64,000 bases of DNA from Owenia fusiformis (GCA_903813345.2 CAIIXF020000003.1:16196931-16260930); one strand, 5' to 3'. Numbered from the stretch's first letter, positions 39,401 to 46,430 are shown. Made by a program: numbers and translations. Notes: a model not told the origin generated them from the sequence alone.

Positions 39401-39741
39401 CCCAGGGGGCTGGTTCTCACGCCCATCAGGCAAACCCAAACTCTCAATATCAAGCTGGACATAATGGAAATGTAACTAATGGTAGAGAAAATGTTATTCA
39501 GAGCCTAAACGCGGAATTTGCCGCCAAACAAAAACTACAAACAACTAATTCTAAACCTCCACCAGGACCAAGCAAGAAGCAATCTCCAGTAGCTAATAAT
39601 ATAGACAACCAAACAGTGCTAAACAATGACTTATCAGTAAATGAGGGATCTGGAGGATTCTTAGGTCAAATACAACGGGGAGTGAAATTGAGACGGACTA
39701 TTTCAAACGATCGATCAAGTCCAAGAGTTAAACGAAATTAA
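18407..39741 (+). CDS. MTSS1: MTSS1/MIM (I-BAR and WH2 protein), 14 exons, N terminus missing
   Basis: Fourteen exons in one continuous frame encode about 911 residues of a metastasis-suppressor-1 family protein. These proteins bend PI(4,5)P2-rich plasma membrane into protrusions through an I-BAR (IMD) domain and bind actin monomers through a C-terminal WH2 motif. Visible I-BAR landmarks include SALTRLCMRHRSIE, MEEWKK, DVNDKYHLLEE, EERSRFCTF and SSEQVIRDIKG. The TPPSSPS Ser-rich linker, SSVSSQDSGFTSQD, SLQCSSGYGTMTSTPS, STIPRSGD and KRPASTAG blocks are all conserved in vertebrate MTSS1/MTSS2. The WH2 motif sits in the last exon. The first ~70 residues (I-BAR helix 1) are not in the window. 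Invertebrates usually have one gene for the vertebrate MTSS1/MTSS2 pair, so the symbol names the family. All introns are GT-AG except one apparent GC-AG. Confidence 0.96.
18812..18903 (+). CDS. MTSS1: MTSS1 exon b: I-BAR
   Basis: Acceptor TGTTTTCAG before 18812; donor GTGGGT at 18904. Encodes SLLDSLVIPLQERMEEWKK through DKEHAK, part of an I-BAR helix. The donor region is duplicated immediately downstream (18892-18973). Using the second donor would add an in-frame TAG at 18909. Confidence 0.95.
18892..18973 (+). repeat. Tandem duplication across a splice donor
   Basis: Two adjacent copies (18892-18930 and 18931-18973) both read ACATGCAAA(A)GGGTGGGT, then GAGGAG.CTCATATTACAAA. The unit spans the last coding bases of MTSS1 exon b, its GT donor and the start of the intron, so a decoy donor sits about 45 bases downstream. 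Confidence 0.85.
18974..20220 (+). other. MTSS1 intron with poly-C hairpin
   Basis: Intron sequence. A C-run beginning near 19513 is followed by CTCTCTTTACC and its approximate inverse GAGAGAGAAGGATAAAGGGGGG, which makes a hairpin at 19495-19610 related to 12655-12780. Several short ORFs overlap the next exon in wrong frames. Confidence 0.5.
20221..20295 (+). CDS. MTSS1: MTSS1 exon c: I-BAR
   Basis: Acceptor TTGGTTGCAG before 20221; donor GTAAG at 20296. Encodes YKKARADIKKASSDTVRLQK then KAKK: the basic helix of the I-BAR domain that contributes to phosphoinositide binding in the family. Confidence 0.95.
20848..21008 (+). CDS. MTSS1: MTSS1 exon d: I-BAR
   Basis: Acceptor TACTTTAG before 20848; donor GTAAGT at 21009. 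Encodes KGEQLQIRLDNAMHDVNDKY, HLLEEAEKHSVRTALIEERS and RFCTFVSFVRPMV, which closely match vertebrate MTSS1. Ends in phase 0. Confidence 0.96.
21009..23114 (+). other. MTSS1 intron, no repeat recognised
   Basis: Long intron. An acceptor-like site (TTTACCAG) at 22653 opens a 30-codon ORF to a stop at 22744-22746, in a phase that could follow exon d. I saw no other exon. Confidence 0.4.
23115..23180 (+). mobile_element. Truncated palindromic MITE (half copy)
   Basis: CCTTGGTCACATTTGTTCCG followed by ACTGGCG and GATGAGTATTTT matches the left arm of the 10683 and 28162 elements. The mirror arm is absent. Confidence 0.7.
23478..24043. mobile_element. Mariner-like element with ~170-bp terminal inverted repeats
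   Basis: A 566-bp element flanked by TA on both sides. The ends read CAGGGTGGTCAAAAAAA and the inverse TTTTTTTGACCACCCTG. Similarity between the arms continues inward about 170 bases (for example ATTTCATGACCATCAG against CTGATGGTCATGAAAT). The interior holds a decayed transposase fragment. This fits a Tc1/mariner-superfamily derivative that has lost most of its coding region. Confidence 0.85.
23737..23856 (+). pseudogene. Mariner-type transposase C-terminal fragment
   Basis: One frame reads YDLRTIADLKSEI, then CIIQAIPAEECIWVIDN, and reaches a stop at 23854. The pattern (R-T-I-x-D-L-K, IPxExC, VIDN) is that of the C-terminal end of Tc1/mariner transposases. A stop at 23734 and the missing catalytic domain show it is a remnant. 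Confidence 0.6.
24973..25065 (+). repeat. ~31-bp tandem repeat
   Basis: Two and a half copies of a unit containing CATTTGGTGTATGTAACAAA followed by TGGTGTT, lying in the MTSS1 intron. Upstream, 24765-24905 is rich in the word CAGCACT/AGTGCTG in both orientations. Confidence 0.6.
25205..25360 (+). CDS. MTSS1: MTSS1 exon e: end of I-BAR
   Basis: Acceptor TTATTATAG before 25205; donor GTGGGT at 25361. It is a 156-nt phase 0/0 exon. Encodes DGEIAMLTEVTHLQEIIEHL, CMQSNDPHILPTSSEQVIRD, IKGTDSSSWHFQ. The SSEQVIxDxKG block marks the end of the I-BAR domain in the family. Confidence 0.96.
25586..25723 (+). CDS. MTSS1: MTSS1 exon f: Ser-rich linker
   Basis: Acceptor CATTTTAG before 25586; donor GTAAAC at 25724. 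Encodes TPPSSPSSLGSRKSSMCSIN, then a Ser/Asn-rich run and SPSHHFRYRNSAQ. This matches the vertebrate TPPSSPS...RKSSVCSS linker after the I-BAR domain, a likely phosphorylation region. Confidence 0.95.
26026..26110. mobile_element. Short foldback MITE
   Basis: TAGTGGGTGACCC...AGTAGGTTTACAG at the left is mirrored by CTGTAAACCTACAATTGGCG and TGTCACCCAGTA at the right, with a 25-base loop. No ORF. Confidence 0.7.
26740..27200 (+). repeat. ~20-bp minisatellite, about 22 copies
   Basis: A tandem array with consensus near GTGACCCATGTTAATAGCAT. Variants (GGATGTG, AACATG, GGCCC, GATAAC) are interspersed as higher-order alternation. It lies in the MTSS1 intron between exons f and g and has no coding role. 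Confidence 0.9.
27798..27920 (+). CDS. MTSS1: MTSS1 exon g
   Basis: Acceptor TTTACCCAG before 27798; donor GTATGA at 27921. 123 nt, phase 0/0. Encodes QPPVPGTTRLSSVSSQDSGF then TSQDTLFLKPATPPPLDLMR and Q. The LSSVSSxDSGFxSQD block is diagnostic of MTSS1. A second AG at 27799-27800 makes a CAGCAG tandem acceptor that could drop the first Gln. Confidence 0.93.
28162..28308. mobile_element. Palindromic MITE, full copy nested in another repeat
   Basis: TATGTCATGGTCACATTTGC at the left is the inverse of GCAAATGTGACCATGGCATA at the right, with inner GAGTATTTTGTT arms: the same family as 10683-10826. Flanking bases (GAACACCTC to the left; AATGAACCCGTAAAGTGAAC to the right) belong to a GAACACC-type repeat, so this element seems to have inserted into an older one. 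Confidence 0.8.
29160..29705 (+). repeat. 21-bp minisatellite, about 26 copies
   Basis: Tandem units near TTGGTACAAGATCACCCATTC. The unit is 21 bp and contains no stop in several frames, so long artificial ORFs run through it on both strands. It ends about 65 bases upstream of the next MTSS1 exon and is intronic. Confidence 0.92.
29771..29930 (+). CDS. MTSS1: MTSS1 exon h: Ser/Gly-rich
   Basis: Acceptor TTATTTGCAG before 29771; donor GTAAGT at 29931. Encodes GSGTESGSSSSGTGTESSNA then STPCGAGPYPSSPSAASTWT and NWPDPPTSKPQEQ. This low-complexity segment corresponds in position to the SSSSASSEASE...GAWVST stretch of vertebrate MTSS1. GC-rich compared with its introns. Confidence 0.9.
30085..30440. 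promoter_or_regulatory. CpG-rich intronic block with CRE-like and GC-box-like sites
   Basis: Within the short intron between MTSS1 exons h and i, base composition shifts to CG-rich. It contains CTGACGTCATC (a full cAMP-response-element palindrome), GGGGGCGGGGC (GC box) and an inverted pair GCAGAGTGTAG / CTAGACTCTGC. It could be an internal promoter or enhancer, or a GC-rich insertion. No transcript evidence is visible. Confidence 0.3.
30569..30922 (+). CDS. MTSS1: MTSS1 exon i: Pro-rich region
   Basis: Acceptor TTTCTTATAG before 30569; donor GTAAGA at 30923. Encodes about 117 residues: VYDRPHTISTAYEKTHNRPA, a poly-Gln run, then Arg/Ser-rich SLNRRQSERSLDRRDGRSAP and Pro-rich GPKPKGKPVAPPMVPDLPPP. 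The Pro runs are potential SH3-binding sites, as in vertebrate MIM, which binds cortactin. Phase 2 in, phase 1 out. Confidence 0.92.
31132..31190 (+). repeat. Tandem-duplicated splice acceptor, 33-bp period
   Basis: CAGTTAAGTTTG(C/T)GTTCTA then TTTCAGT occurs twice, at 31132-31157 and 31165-31190, with one mismatch. Each copy ends in a usable TTTCAG acceptor, giving alternative exon starts at 31157 and 31190 that differ by exactly 33 nt. Confidence 0.9.
31190..31353 (+). CDS. MTSS1: MTSS1 exon j
   Basis: Acceptor CTATTTCAG before 31190 (alternative before 31157); donor GTAAAT at 31354. Encodes LMPQPIYLNHNELADLPPPP then PHEELDLQQLGEQQIYELHE and QQMQSETESGASTPQ. The LPPPPP and acidic/Gln-rich character fit the disordered Pro-rich middle of the family. 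Using the upstream acceptor inserts the 11 residues LLQLSLCSISV in frame. Confidence 0.88.
31354..33138 (+). other. MTSS1 intron with one MITE
   Basis: Contains a C-run (32056-32071) and the GGCCCGTAGCCAGG element at 32127-32271. No exon recognised. Confidence 0.5.
32127..32271. mobile_element. MITE with GGCCCGTAGC termini
   Basis: Left end AGGCCCGTAGCCAGG, right end CGCTACGGGCCTGA, about 145 bp with an AT-rich interior. A partial copy (GCTGGCTACGGGCCTG) lies at 45483-45498 beside an EF-hand exon. Confidence 0.7.
33139..33234 (+). CDS. MTSS1: MTSS1 exon k, apparent GC donor
   Basis: Acceptor CCAAGCAG before 33139 (CAAGCAG is a tandem NAGNAG site; the other start is 33136). 96 nt, phase 0/0. 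Encodes PWDTLDLSAAIKALDACTAD then ALDPRYDEDSEK. No GT follows, but GAGAAG is followed by GCAAGG at 33235, a GC-AG donor context. The alternative is a weak GTGGAG donor at 33250, adding ARQFA. The start resembles the next exon (LxAAIKxL), suggesting exon duplication. Confidence 0.75.
33910..34145 (+). repeat. Irregular ~15-24-bp tandem repeat
   Basis: Repeated CACATCTGCATA words with variable AAATA/GATAAATA spacers, about ten occurrences, in the MTSS1 intron. Confidence 0.75.
34320..34630 (+). repeat. C-rich low-complexity sequence with short tandem units
   Basis: A C-run at 34342-34354, then two copies of CACCATCCCCTATATAC followed by TCCCCTTCC (about 34490-34545), then another C-rich stretch. 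Intronic. Confidence 0.55.
35196..35270 (+). repeat. tRNA-like sequence, probably pseudogene or SINE head
   Basis: CGTAGCTCAGCTGGTAGAGC (D-arm and A box), a 5-bp stem TCCGA/TCGGG around GATCTAA (anticodon position TCT) and GTGGGTTCAATTCACAC (T-arm, B box GGTTCAATTC) are all present. However, the flanks GACTTCG and CCTTAAT do not pair as an acceptor stem, and position 33 is A instead of T. It is therefore unlikely to be a working tRNA. Confidence 0.65.
35468..35663 (+). CDS. MTSS1: MTSS1 exon l
   Basis: Acceptor ATCTTTGCAG before 35468; donor GTAAGA at 35664. Encodes TPNSLELAAAIKELEESTAA, then ESSRDSQASLQCSSGYGTMT and STPSGSEDMVASQ. SSRDSxxSLQCSSGYxTxTxTP is a hallmark of vertebrate MTSS1. 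The N-terminal part resembles exon k. Confidence 0.95.
36322..36476. mobile_element. Foldback MITE
   Basis: AGAGATTTCATTATATGTAA at the left is mirrored by TTTACTTGTATAGCGAAATC then TCT at the right, with internal inverted ATTGGTT/ACCAATC words. MTSS1 intron. Confidence 0.55.
37000..37128 (+). CDS. MTSS1: MTSS1 exon m
   Basis: Acceptor TTTATTACAG before 37000; donor GTGTGA at 37129. Encodes DVATYSHAERAPSIDRFSTI, PRSGDVSHTFRAPVTPKRPA, STA. This matches FDKSSTIPRNSDIS...KRPASTAG of vertebrate MTSS1. Reading through the weak donor would give 15 more residues and a stop at about 37175, a possible short isoform. Confidence 0.94.
37129..38932 (+). other. MTSS1 last intron
   Basis: No exon recognised. 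A diverged direct repeat links about 38461-38550 and 38688-38770: both contain a GGG(C/T)CCA(C)T.A word, then TGTAA.TCCAT, AAAAAGGTC and AATGT(A/T)AGGCCC. Confidence 0.45.
38933..39741 (+). CDS. MTSS1: MTSS1 exon n: last exon with WH2 motif
   Basis: Acceptor TTATTTTACAG before 38933; stop TAA at 39739-39741. Encodes about 268 residues: Pro/Arg-rich QAKPPPPVRRSSSISAAPPA, three Y-A-x-P motifs (EQLYATP, EPMYAIP, KDYATP), PPPGPSKKQSP, then the WH2 motif GGFLGQIQRGVKLRRTISND ending RSSPRVKRN. Vertebrate MTSS1 ends with the equivalent IRRGVKLKKTTTNDRSAP. WH2 binds actin monomers. Longer than the corresponding vertebrate region. Confidence 0.97.
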
Positions 39742-40297
39742 TGTATAGGTCAATCATGGAGTGTGTTCAAATGTTCAGATGTGTATTTATAGAGCGCTAT
39801 TTATATGAAAATGTATGATTATATGAAATGTATGTATATTACCCAGAATGCCATAGGTGCTTGAGTAGCACAAAACATTTAATTCTAGTTGGAAACCAGT
39901 AAATTGTAAATACATGACGTCAACATGTAAATAGATAGGAATACTTAGACATAACTACTTTATAGACTGTAGTTTTGATAGCCAAATATTAGCACATCTA
40001 CTACGATAGCAATGGTTGGTGTTAATATAAATTTCTTGAACAGTTGAGACTAACTTGAGAAAAATCACCTACCTGTCATTGATTGAAATGATTTTTTTGG
40101 TCATGTTAATGTCAGCCTTTGCTTTGGTCATGTTAACGTCAGGCTGTGTTAAAGTCAAAGTTAAAGGCTCATTTCAGTGTGTTCACCAGGGGCAATCCCA
40201 TCTGAAATATTTATAAGAATACTTAACTGACCTACTTAAATGAAGATCTGATACCATGCACCAAGCAGTATCAAAAAATATATTTCTGGAGTGTGAG

Positions 40298-40500
40298 CAT
40301 TGCCCCTGGACATCCCTGGTGATGACCTGGTGAGGCCATCTATATTTGAAAGACCTGACTGGCTTGACATTCTAACCTCGGGCATGACCTCTAAAAAAAT
40401 TCTCATAATGCAAAATGAAATCAAACAATCACAAAAGGAAAGGATGTCAAAGACACAAATGAATATGTCGCGATTAGGTACAATGCAAATTAGACGATAA
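40298..40500 (+). other. Protein-like ORF after MTSS1, possible alternative last exon
   Basis: An open frame of about 67 codons follows an AG at 40296-40297 and ends with TAA at 40498-40500. It has no ATG at its start. It contains RPSIFERPDWLDILTSGMTS then KKILIMQNEI. The block WLDILTSGMTSKKI has WH2 spacing (two hydrophobics, Gly, Lys-Lys) but Ser replaces the usual Leu. Phase would fit joining to MTSS1 exon m. The upstream acceptor lacks a pyrimidine tract, so it may just be 3' UTR. Confidence 0.25.
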
Positions 40501-40850
40501 TCTCAATATGTATTTAATTTTATAAATGCTATATTTTCCACTGTGTAAATATATATTGAATGTTATAGATAGCGCTGCACACTTCGACACACATTGTAAA
40601 TTATGTACAAAAAATGTACTGTGGAGTTGAACTGTAAATATATTGCAATACAAACCCTTCACTATTTCTGCAATAATATTAATTAACAAGAAATTCCTTG
40701 CTTTTTCACAGTTATCATTGGAATTACATATATGTAAGAAATGTCAAGAAATTTTAAAGTTATCATATTTGCATTTATTTTAACATACTCAAGTTAAATG
40801 TGCACCGTGAACTCTGTTTCAGAATTGTGTTTTTGCTATTGCTTTTTCAA

Positions 40851-41055
40851 TACAGTAAAACTTGTGTGAAGTGAACACCTATGGAGCCACACCACGCAAA
40901 ATGTGTTCACCCGATGTAGGTGTTCACTACAGAGAGACAATTTACACAGCACTGAGTGAAGTATGTGCTGAGAAGAGGTGTCCACTAGACACAGTTGTTC
41001 ACTAGAAACAGGTGTTCACTAGAAACAGGTGTTCACTAAGACAGCTTTTACTGTA
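40851..41055. mobile_element. MITE of the TACAGTAAAACC family
   Basis: Begins TACAGTAAAACTTGTG and ends AGCTTTTACTGTA; the interior has repeated GGTGTTCACTAGA words. About 205 bp, no ORF. Confidence 0.8.
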
Positions 41056-42469
41056 CTTTGATCAGTTATTGATCCATACAAACATGTTTATTGTCAAACA
41101 CTGAAACTCACAACAAACATCAATATGAACATAATCAGAAGCAACTACAATCATGAAGAATATTCCTCAAAAACAGAATATACTAGCTTACACAGGTATA
41201 TGTTGATAGAAAATGAATATACAGTACATGTATACAGTTTTTACCTAGAATAAATGTTAAGATGCAAAAATACCAGGGTAAAAAGACAATGCACCGGAGA
41301 AATATTGTGAAACTTGGGCATTTCTCACTAGAAAAATAGGGCATACTAGAAGCTAGGGCATTTTGTTGCTAGAACCAGTGAGAAGGTATTTACCCTAGAG
41401 CCCCCGTGAATAAGTTCTACTGTAGCACAAGGGAATGAATTCTATGTATAAAATACTTGTTTGACTATGTGCAGATATTACAGTGCCAAATTATTATCAA
41501 AATGTTTTAGGCTGAACTGAAATGTACTGAGTGCAATCACTGAACAGTATCAATGTCCAATATTAAAAAGTTGTTATTTAATGGGAGGTTTGAGATGCAT
41601 ATCCTCTGAGGGATAAACCTTGTATCTAAAATGACCATAGATAATAAATGTATCTCATATTTACTGAGGTTCCTTTTCATTGTCTGAAATTTTGAATTAT
41701 GGATGTAGAAAATGCAATGTTAATTGAGTTTGCTAAAATGGAGATAGGGGACAGATACAGATAATATCCATCCCCTGGATACACTATATATTCCCACATC
41801 CTATCTACCTAGAACCACAGCAGGCATGGGAAGAACTCAAGTACCCTTAGCATATATTTGCTTTATGAAAGTACATTTACATGCCTGAAATATAATTATT
41901 TAAAATTACTGTTTGAATTAAAATGAATAATGCAGTCAAGGACCTTTGAATGAACAAAATAGTGATTTTGAATTTACAATTAGGCAATAGCCTTTTGAAT
42001 AAACTAAAAGATTTTACAGAGATTAATCTTAGCTAGTTAATTTTACCAAGTTTTATGGATACTGATCTCGCGTTGAATGTTTGGTGATTTTGATAAGCAG
42101 CAGATCTCTTTTATGTACGTTTGTAATTATTTTCCATGAACATTCTATTTGAAATTAAATGCTCTGAGCTTCGGTATTTATTTATATTTAAATATGCTGA
42201 CTGTGCTGTAGTTATAAGCTGTAGTTGTTATTTTGAGCTGTATTTGTTTCGATGTATGCATAATTTCACTTTAATTAAGGCATAGTAAGGTTATACTATA
42301 GACTAGTATTTTTGTTCAAAATTAAGAATTCGTGTTTGGTTAGTGTTCCATGTAAACCAACATAGACTATTCTAATCATTAAAAAGATTAGCCAGGGGAT
42401 GTGTGACTTAAAAAACTCAAGTTCAGAAAAAACTTGGTATATTGAACTTTTCTTTCCTGAGAAAAAATG

Positions 42470-42600
42470 TTCAGTGTTTGTAGGTGTTCACTACATAGAG
42501 AGTAATTTGATCAGAAGTCAGTAGAGTATTTGCAGAGGAAGGGTGTCCACTAGAGACAGGTGTTCACTAGAGAGAAGTGTTCACTAAGACATGTTTGTAG
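42470..42600. mobile_element. Partial MITE of the TACAGTAAAACC family
   Basis: GGTGTTCACTACATAGAGAG, then GGTGTCCACTAGAGACAGG and GTTCACTAAGACATG match the right part of the 40851 copy. Left end not recognisable. Confidence 0.55.
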
Positions 42601-43904
42601 TTGAATTGATTCATTGAACAAGTCATCCAGAGTCAAATTTTGATATAAACAGAAGGGGTGAGGAGAGAAAGAAAAATAGAAGCAGATCGAGGAACAATAA
42701 TGGGTTTATTCTAAATCACATTTGGCAATGTTTAAACGTTTAAAGTCATAAGAAAAATGTGGAAGTTTATGGAACACTAACCAAACTTGACCTGAGAATT
42801 TTAAGCTTTTCATTGTTTTGTGTTTTGAATACATGTAAATTAAAACCTGTAAATTTGAACACTGGCATATATTTCATATCGAATTCTCCCGTAAAGGATA
42901 TAACGGTTACCTTTGGGGTCATTTAAATTTTATCAGCATCAAAACTGTATTTGTATCTGCTATTTAGAGATACCTGCATTATTCAAAGTATAAGTTACTT
43001 TTTGATAAAACTGTCAAATAACAGAGACGGTGTTCTTTGATCGGTAACTCTAAATTTTGTTGACAGTTTTATTTCTTATTTATGTTAGTAGATGAACAGT
43101 GTTCATTTATAGAGGATTTGCTGTATCTCAGACTTCTATGTAAAGATATGTCATCTTATCTAAGAAATGATTGTTTCATGTATGTTTAATTGTAATTTTT
43201 TGTTCAATATAAATTGAAACTTTTAAATGACATTTAGTTAATAAAGATAATAAGCTGCAATGTATCGACATTTATATACACATACATATAATATGGTACA
43301 TGTTATAGTATGTACACCATAATGTACACATATGGTATATGATATGTATACATACCTATAATATGGTATATATTATGTTCACACACACAAAATATGGTAA
43401 ATGTTAGTCACTACATTGACAAAACATTGTCAATACATTGACATTGAAAAAAAGATTTTAACTATTATTATGACATCAAAATGTTAATGAACACTTTGTA
43501 GCTTCAAGCTTATATTAACACATTCAAATTATTTTTAGTTAATTGCTTCGTTTTAGTCTCTTTGAGCAAGAAACTGTGCAAACAATAGTCTCTTCAAAGT
43601 ACAAACTCGATCATGCTAAACAAACAGTTCTTAAAGACCATGTTGTTATGTAATACATGATACTGTAAGTGTAACTTTAGATAATAATGTACAAGCATAA
43701 TCGTGAAAGGATTTCTGTTTGTTAGTGCTACCATTTTAATTTATTTATATTTTGAGGCAGTGTTAAGAAATCCATTAAGAGTGAAGTTTCATGTGAATGA
43801 GATAGGTATTGTAAAGCATATAAAGCTTTCTTTTAAATTATAGATAAAATGTATTAAATATATGCTATTGTATGTTTGCTATATTTCATCATCACAAATC
43901 ATCC

Positions 43905-44085
43905 AAAACAAGATGATCAATCCCCTCTTTTCAGGTTGTTTCAACCATAACAAGATGATTGATCCCCTAGCTTTCTTTCAGATTGTTTCATCCATGACAA
44001 GATGATCGATCACCTCCCTTTCTATAAGGTTGTTTCATCCAAAACAAGATGATCGTTCCCCTCCCTTTCAGGTTCTTTCAAGGTC
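43905..44085 (+). repeat. ~52-bp tandem repeat, about 3.5 copies
   Basis: Units contain CAAGATGATCGATC, CCCTTTC and GGTTGTTTCATCCA with substitutions. Confidence 0.8.
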
Positions 44086-44120
44086 ATCAAAGGTCAAAAT
44101 TAATTCTCGAGGATAGTTGA

Positions 44121-44600
44121 TTAATGAAAAGGCTGCATCAGCATATAAGATTTGAACCAAATCAGAAGACCGGCATTTGAGTTATCAAAGATTACATTTT
44201 TAAGTAAAGCGACGACCGTGGGGAAGACGTCTCCTTGAGTAGAGCGGTGGGTCATGTATTCATAAGATGTAAAGCTAAGGGCGAAGATAAATATGTAATG
44301 TAATTGCCACCTATATTCATTCATGAAATGTCTATATCCTTTACGACTATAATGTATAAATACGACACAAAGTTTCATGATGATTGAATGCCGGCTTATC
44401 TCTCTACAAAGAGGAGCGTCGACCTTGGGGAAGACCTTAAGTGGAGAGATGGGTCATGTTTTCAATGTACTTTGTGCCGACATCCGTCCAATGCGTCCAT
44501 TATGTACTGTGTATTAAATGATTTTGTATATTTTTCATCAAATATTATTAATTATCTCCAAGAATGGAGGGAAAATAAACATAATAATAATAATAATAAT
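44121..44600. repeat. Two diverged repeat units plus ATA microsatellite
   Basis: Two related blocks, about 44150-44260 and 44390-44460, share CCGGC.T, GCG(A/T)CGACC(G/T)TGGGGAAGAC and GAG.G(A/G)TGGGTCATGT. An (ATA)n run at 44580-44601 follows. No gene recognised. Confidence 0.5.
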
Positions 44601-44602
44601 AA

Positions 44603-44705
44603 GGACTGATGTGAAAAAATCAGTCAACCCCAGAGGGATCGAACCCACAACCCCTCTTTTTCTATCCCTGAGCTCCAGGACTGACTTTTCCACATCAACA
44701 CTGCA
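44603..44705 (-). repeat. tRNA-derived SINE-like element
   Basis: On the - strand, GTTGTGGGTTCGATCCCTC is a strong pol III B box/T-arm, preceded by GGAGCTCAGGGATAG as an A-box-like arm. Both are enclosed by inverted words GTGGAAAAGTCAGTC and GACTGATTTTTTCAC. The (ATA)n run lies immediately at its 3' side, as SINE tails often do. Confidence 0.5.
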
Positions 44706-45037
44706 TAATCAGCATCGCGGTCATGCCTTACATGCCCAGTTTCCTGGAAACCATATAAGCTATCTGCCTTTCCAGGTTGTCAATCACCAGGACACAACAT
44801 TCATATTATCAATACATTTAACAATTTATTTTTATAAATGCTGATTGTAACAATACACATGTAAATAGATTAATAATTTATAAAATAATCACATTAGTAT
44901 CACTAATTCAATAAAAATTTAGCGCACTTAATACTACGCTCAACAAAATTAATGTTTATTGCATGAAAAGGCCTTGTAAAGAGCCATAATGTCCAATTGA
45001 GATCAAACAATGTCATCACTATATAACAATGAGATTC

Positions 45038-45231
45038 TTAATGTTTGGTGGTCAAAGTTATGTCCTGTGTGGAAGTTGCCTTCTGGGTAGTTGTGACCCC
45101 CTCTGCTTCCTCAGATTCATCTGATTGGCCACCAGCATCCTCTGATGATTCCTGGGATATATAATCCTCCAGTTTTCCACCAAAATCAAACGGTCCACGG
45201 AGGAATTCATTCATATCTAATACACCATCAT
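45038..45231 (-). CDS. EF-hand protein, last exon
   Basis: On the - strand, acceptor TCTGTTTCAG precedes 45231. The exon completes a split Asp codon, then encodes DGVLDMNEFLRGPFDFGGKL, EDYISQESSEDAGGQSDESE and a Thr-rich tail ending TTKH, with stop TAA at 45038. Together with 45511-45555 it forms an EF-hand calcium-binding loop, D-L-N-D-D-G-V-L-D-M-N-E. The acidic/Thr-rich tail is low complexity. I cannot name the protein. It lies 3' of AP1G1 on the same strand but is a separate gene, because AP1G1 has its own stop at 49608. Confidence 0.7.
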
Positions 45232-45510
45232 CTGAAACAGACAAAATAACATTTTTAAGATAATGTTCAACTATATGCACAATTTTTTCATTTTAGATCA
45301 GAAACAAAATCAGACCCTCGGATCTTGATGTGTGTTACATGATTGTTTCGTTTGTGATTTCTGACAAATATCACATTTTGAGCACATTCCAAGTGATTCA
45401 GGGGCAAAACTGTTAAATTTGACCCCCTCCCCCTTTAAAAGTCTTAGAAACTGACCCCCCCCCCCTCCCCTTTGGCAAAAAGCTGGCTACGGGCCTGTTT
45501 TTTAACTTAC

Positions 45511-45555
45511 CATTTAAATCAACCATTCCAAAGATCTCAACACATTCTGGATTTT
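45511..45555 (-). CDS. EF-hand protein, short penultimate exon
   Basis: Acceptor TTTTTGACTAG before 45555; donor GTAAGT at 45510. 45 nt encoding NPECVEIFGMVDLN plus one base that completes Asp with the next exon. This supplies the first half of the EF-hand loop (D-L-N). A partial repeat copy lies immediately downstream of its donor (about 45440-45500). Confidence 0.7.
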
Positions 45556-45587
45556 CTAGTCAAAAAAGATATTTCGGATAATTTAAT

Positions 45588-45763
45588 CCCGGTGTAAACG
45601 GATAGGAGGTCCTATCAAATTATGGTCCTACTCTCCATTGATTTATATGGTGACCTAAATACAACTCTTTCCCTCATTATCTTATACGCAATCAGGGCCA
45701 GTAAGGGCCGTTGAGAAAGGGGACCATAATCCCCGGGGGACCATCATTTCTTTCACACCGGCA
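45588..45763. mobile_element. MITE with imperfect inverted ends
   Basis: Left end CCCGGTGTAAACGG and ATTATGGTCC; right end GGGACCATAATCCCCGGGGG and CACACCGG. The arms invert onto each other over about 40 bases. Intronic to the EF-hand gene if 46911-47160 belongs to it. Confidence 0.55.
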
Positions 45764-46039
45764 AACCCCAGAGGAACTCGACATGGACATGCATGTATCT
45801 ATTAAGATGCGAGGAATAAAATTTACTTTTAGAAGTCTGAGATGAATTAAACATGGAACCCTTCAGTCTTGAAAACTTGGAAAAATTGCTCGAAAATGTG
45901 GCCTTCGGCGCGGCACACAGATTCTTTTTTAAGTCATCATTTTTTATTCAATTGTTCAATTTTATTCAAAAATGATCTCATCACATAAGGTGTTTTGTGT
46001 TCATTCAAGCAAAATAGTTGAACAAATATTACATTTCTG

Positions 46040-46430
46040 AGCAGTTTAGACACCTGAGCAGTTTGGCCGAGTGGGTTAGACTGTGGGTTGAATGTACCGG
46101 GGGATACGGAGGTCCCGCGTTCGAGCCCCAGGTACGGAGTTGTTGATCATTGTCACTACGGACACCCGGTCCGAAGGTCCAACCGTATACTGGCCCTTGG
46201 CATGGGTTGGTTCTCTGACCGCTTTTGTCGGAGACAGATTGTGAGACTGTGGTTGGTTCCTCCACTAACGTGCTTTGGTAGACTCCGGGAGTCATACAGT
46301 ATGGTAGCGGGCCCCCACCAAGGGCAGTAGTGGAACGACGCGAATCGGTCCCAGTATGGTTGCCGTGCAACTGAAGAGACTCGAGGAAATCATGCCATTC
46401 GCGGTGACCCAGAAAAGACTTTTGCTTTTT
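46040..46430 (+). repeat. tRNA-derived SINE (Ser/Leu-type head)
   Basis: Starts GAGCAGTTTGGCCGAGTGGG (A box of class II tRNAs), then CCGCGTTCGAGCCCC (B box). A GC-rich body of about 300 bases follows, with GTATGGTAGCGGGCCCCC and others, quite unlike the AT-rich surroundings. Class II arm plus a long conserved-looking body suggests a molluscan tRNA-Ser/Leu SINE. A - strand ORF across it (46029-46472) is an artefact of this GC-rich body. Confidence 0.75.

Larger units (their letters stand above)
39742..44120. other. Region downstream of MTSS1, 3' UTR then intergenic
   Basis: The first part should be MTSS1 3' UTR; I cannot fix its end. AATAAA signals occur at several places, one at 43240-43245. 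Contents: a WH2-like ORF at 40298-40500, a MITE at 40851-41055, a related fragment at 42470-42600, a TATAC-rich low-complexity stretch at 43262-43400, and a ~52-bp tandem repeat at 43905-44085. Confidence 0.45.
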
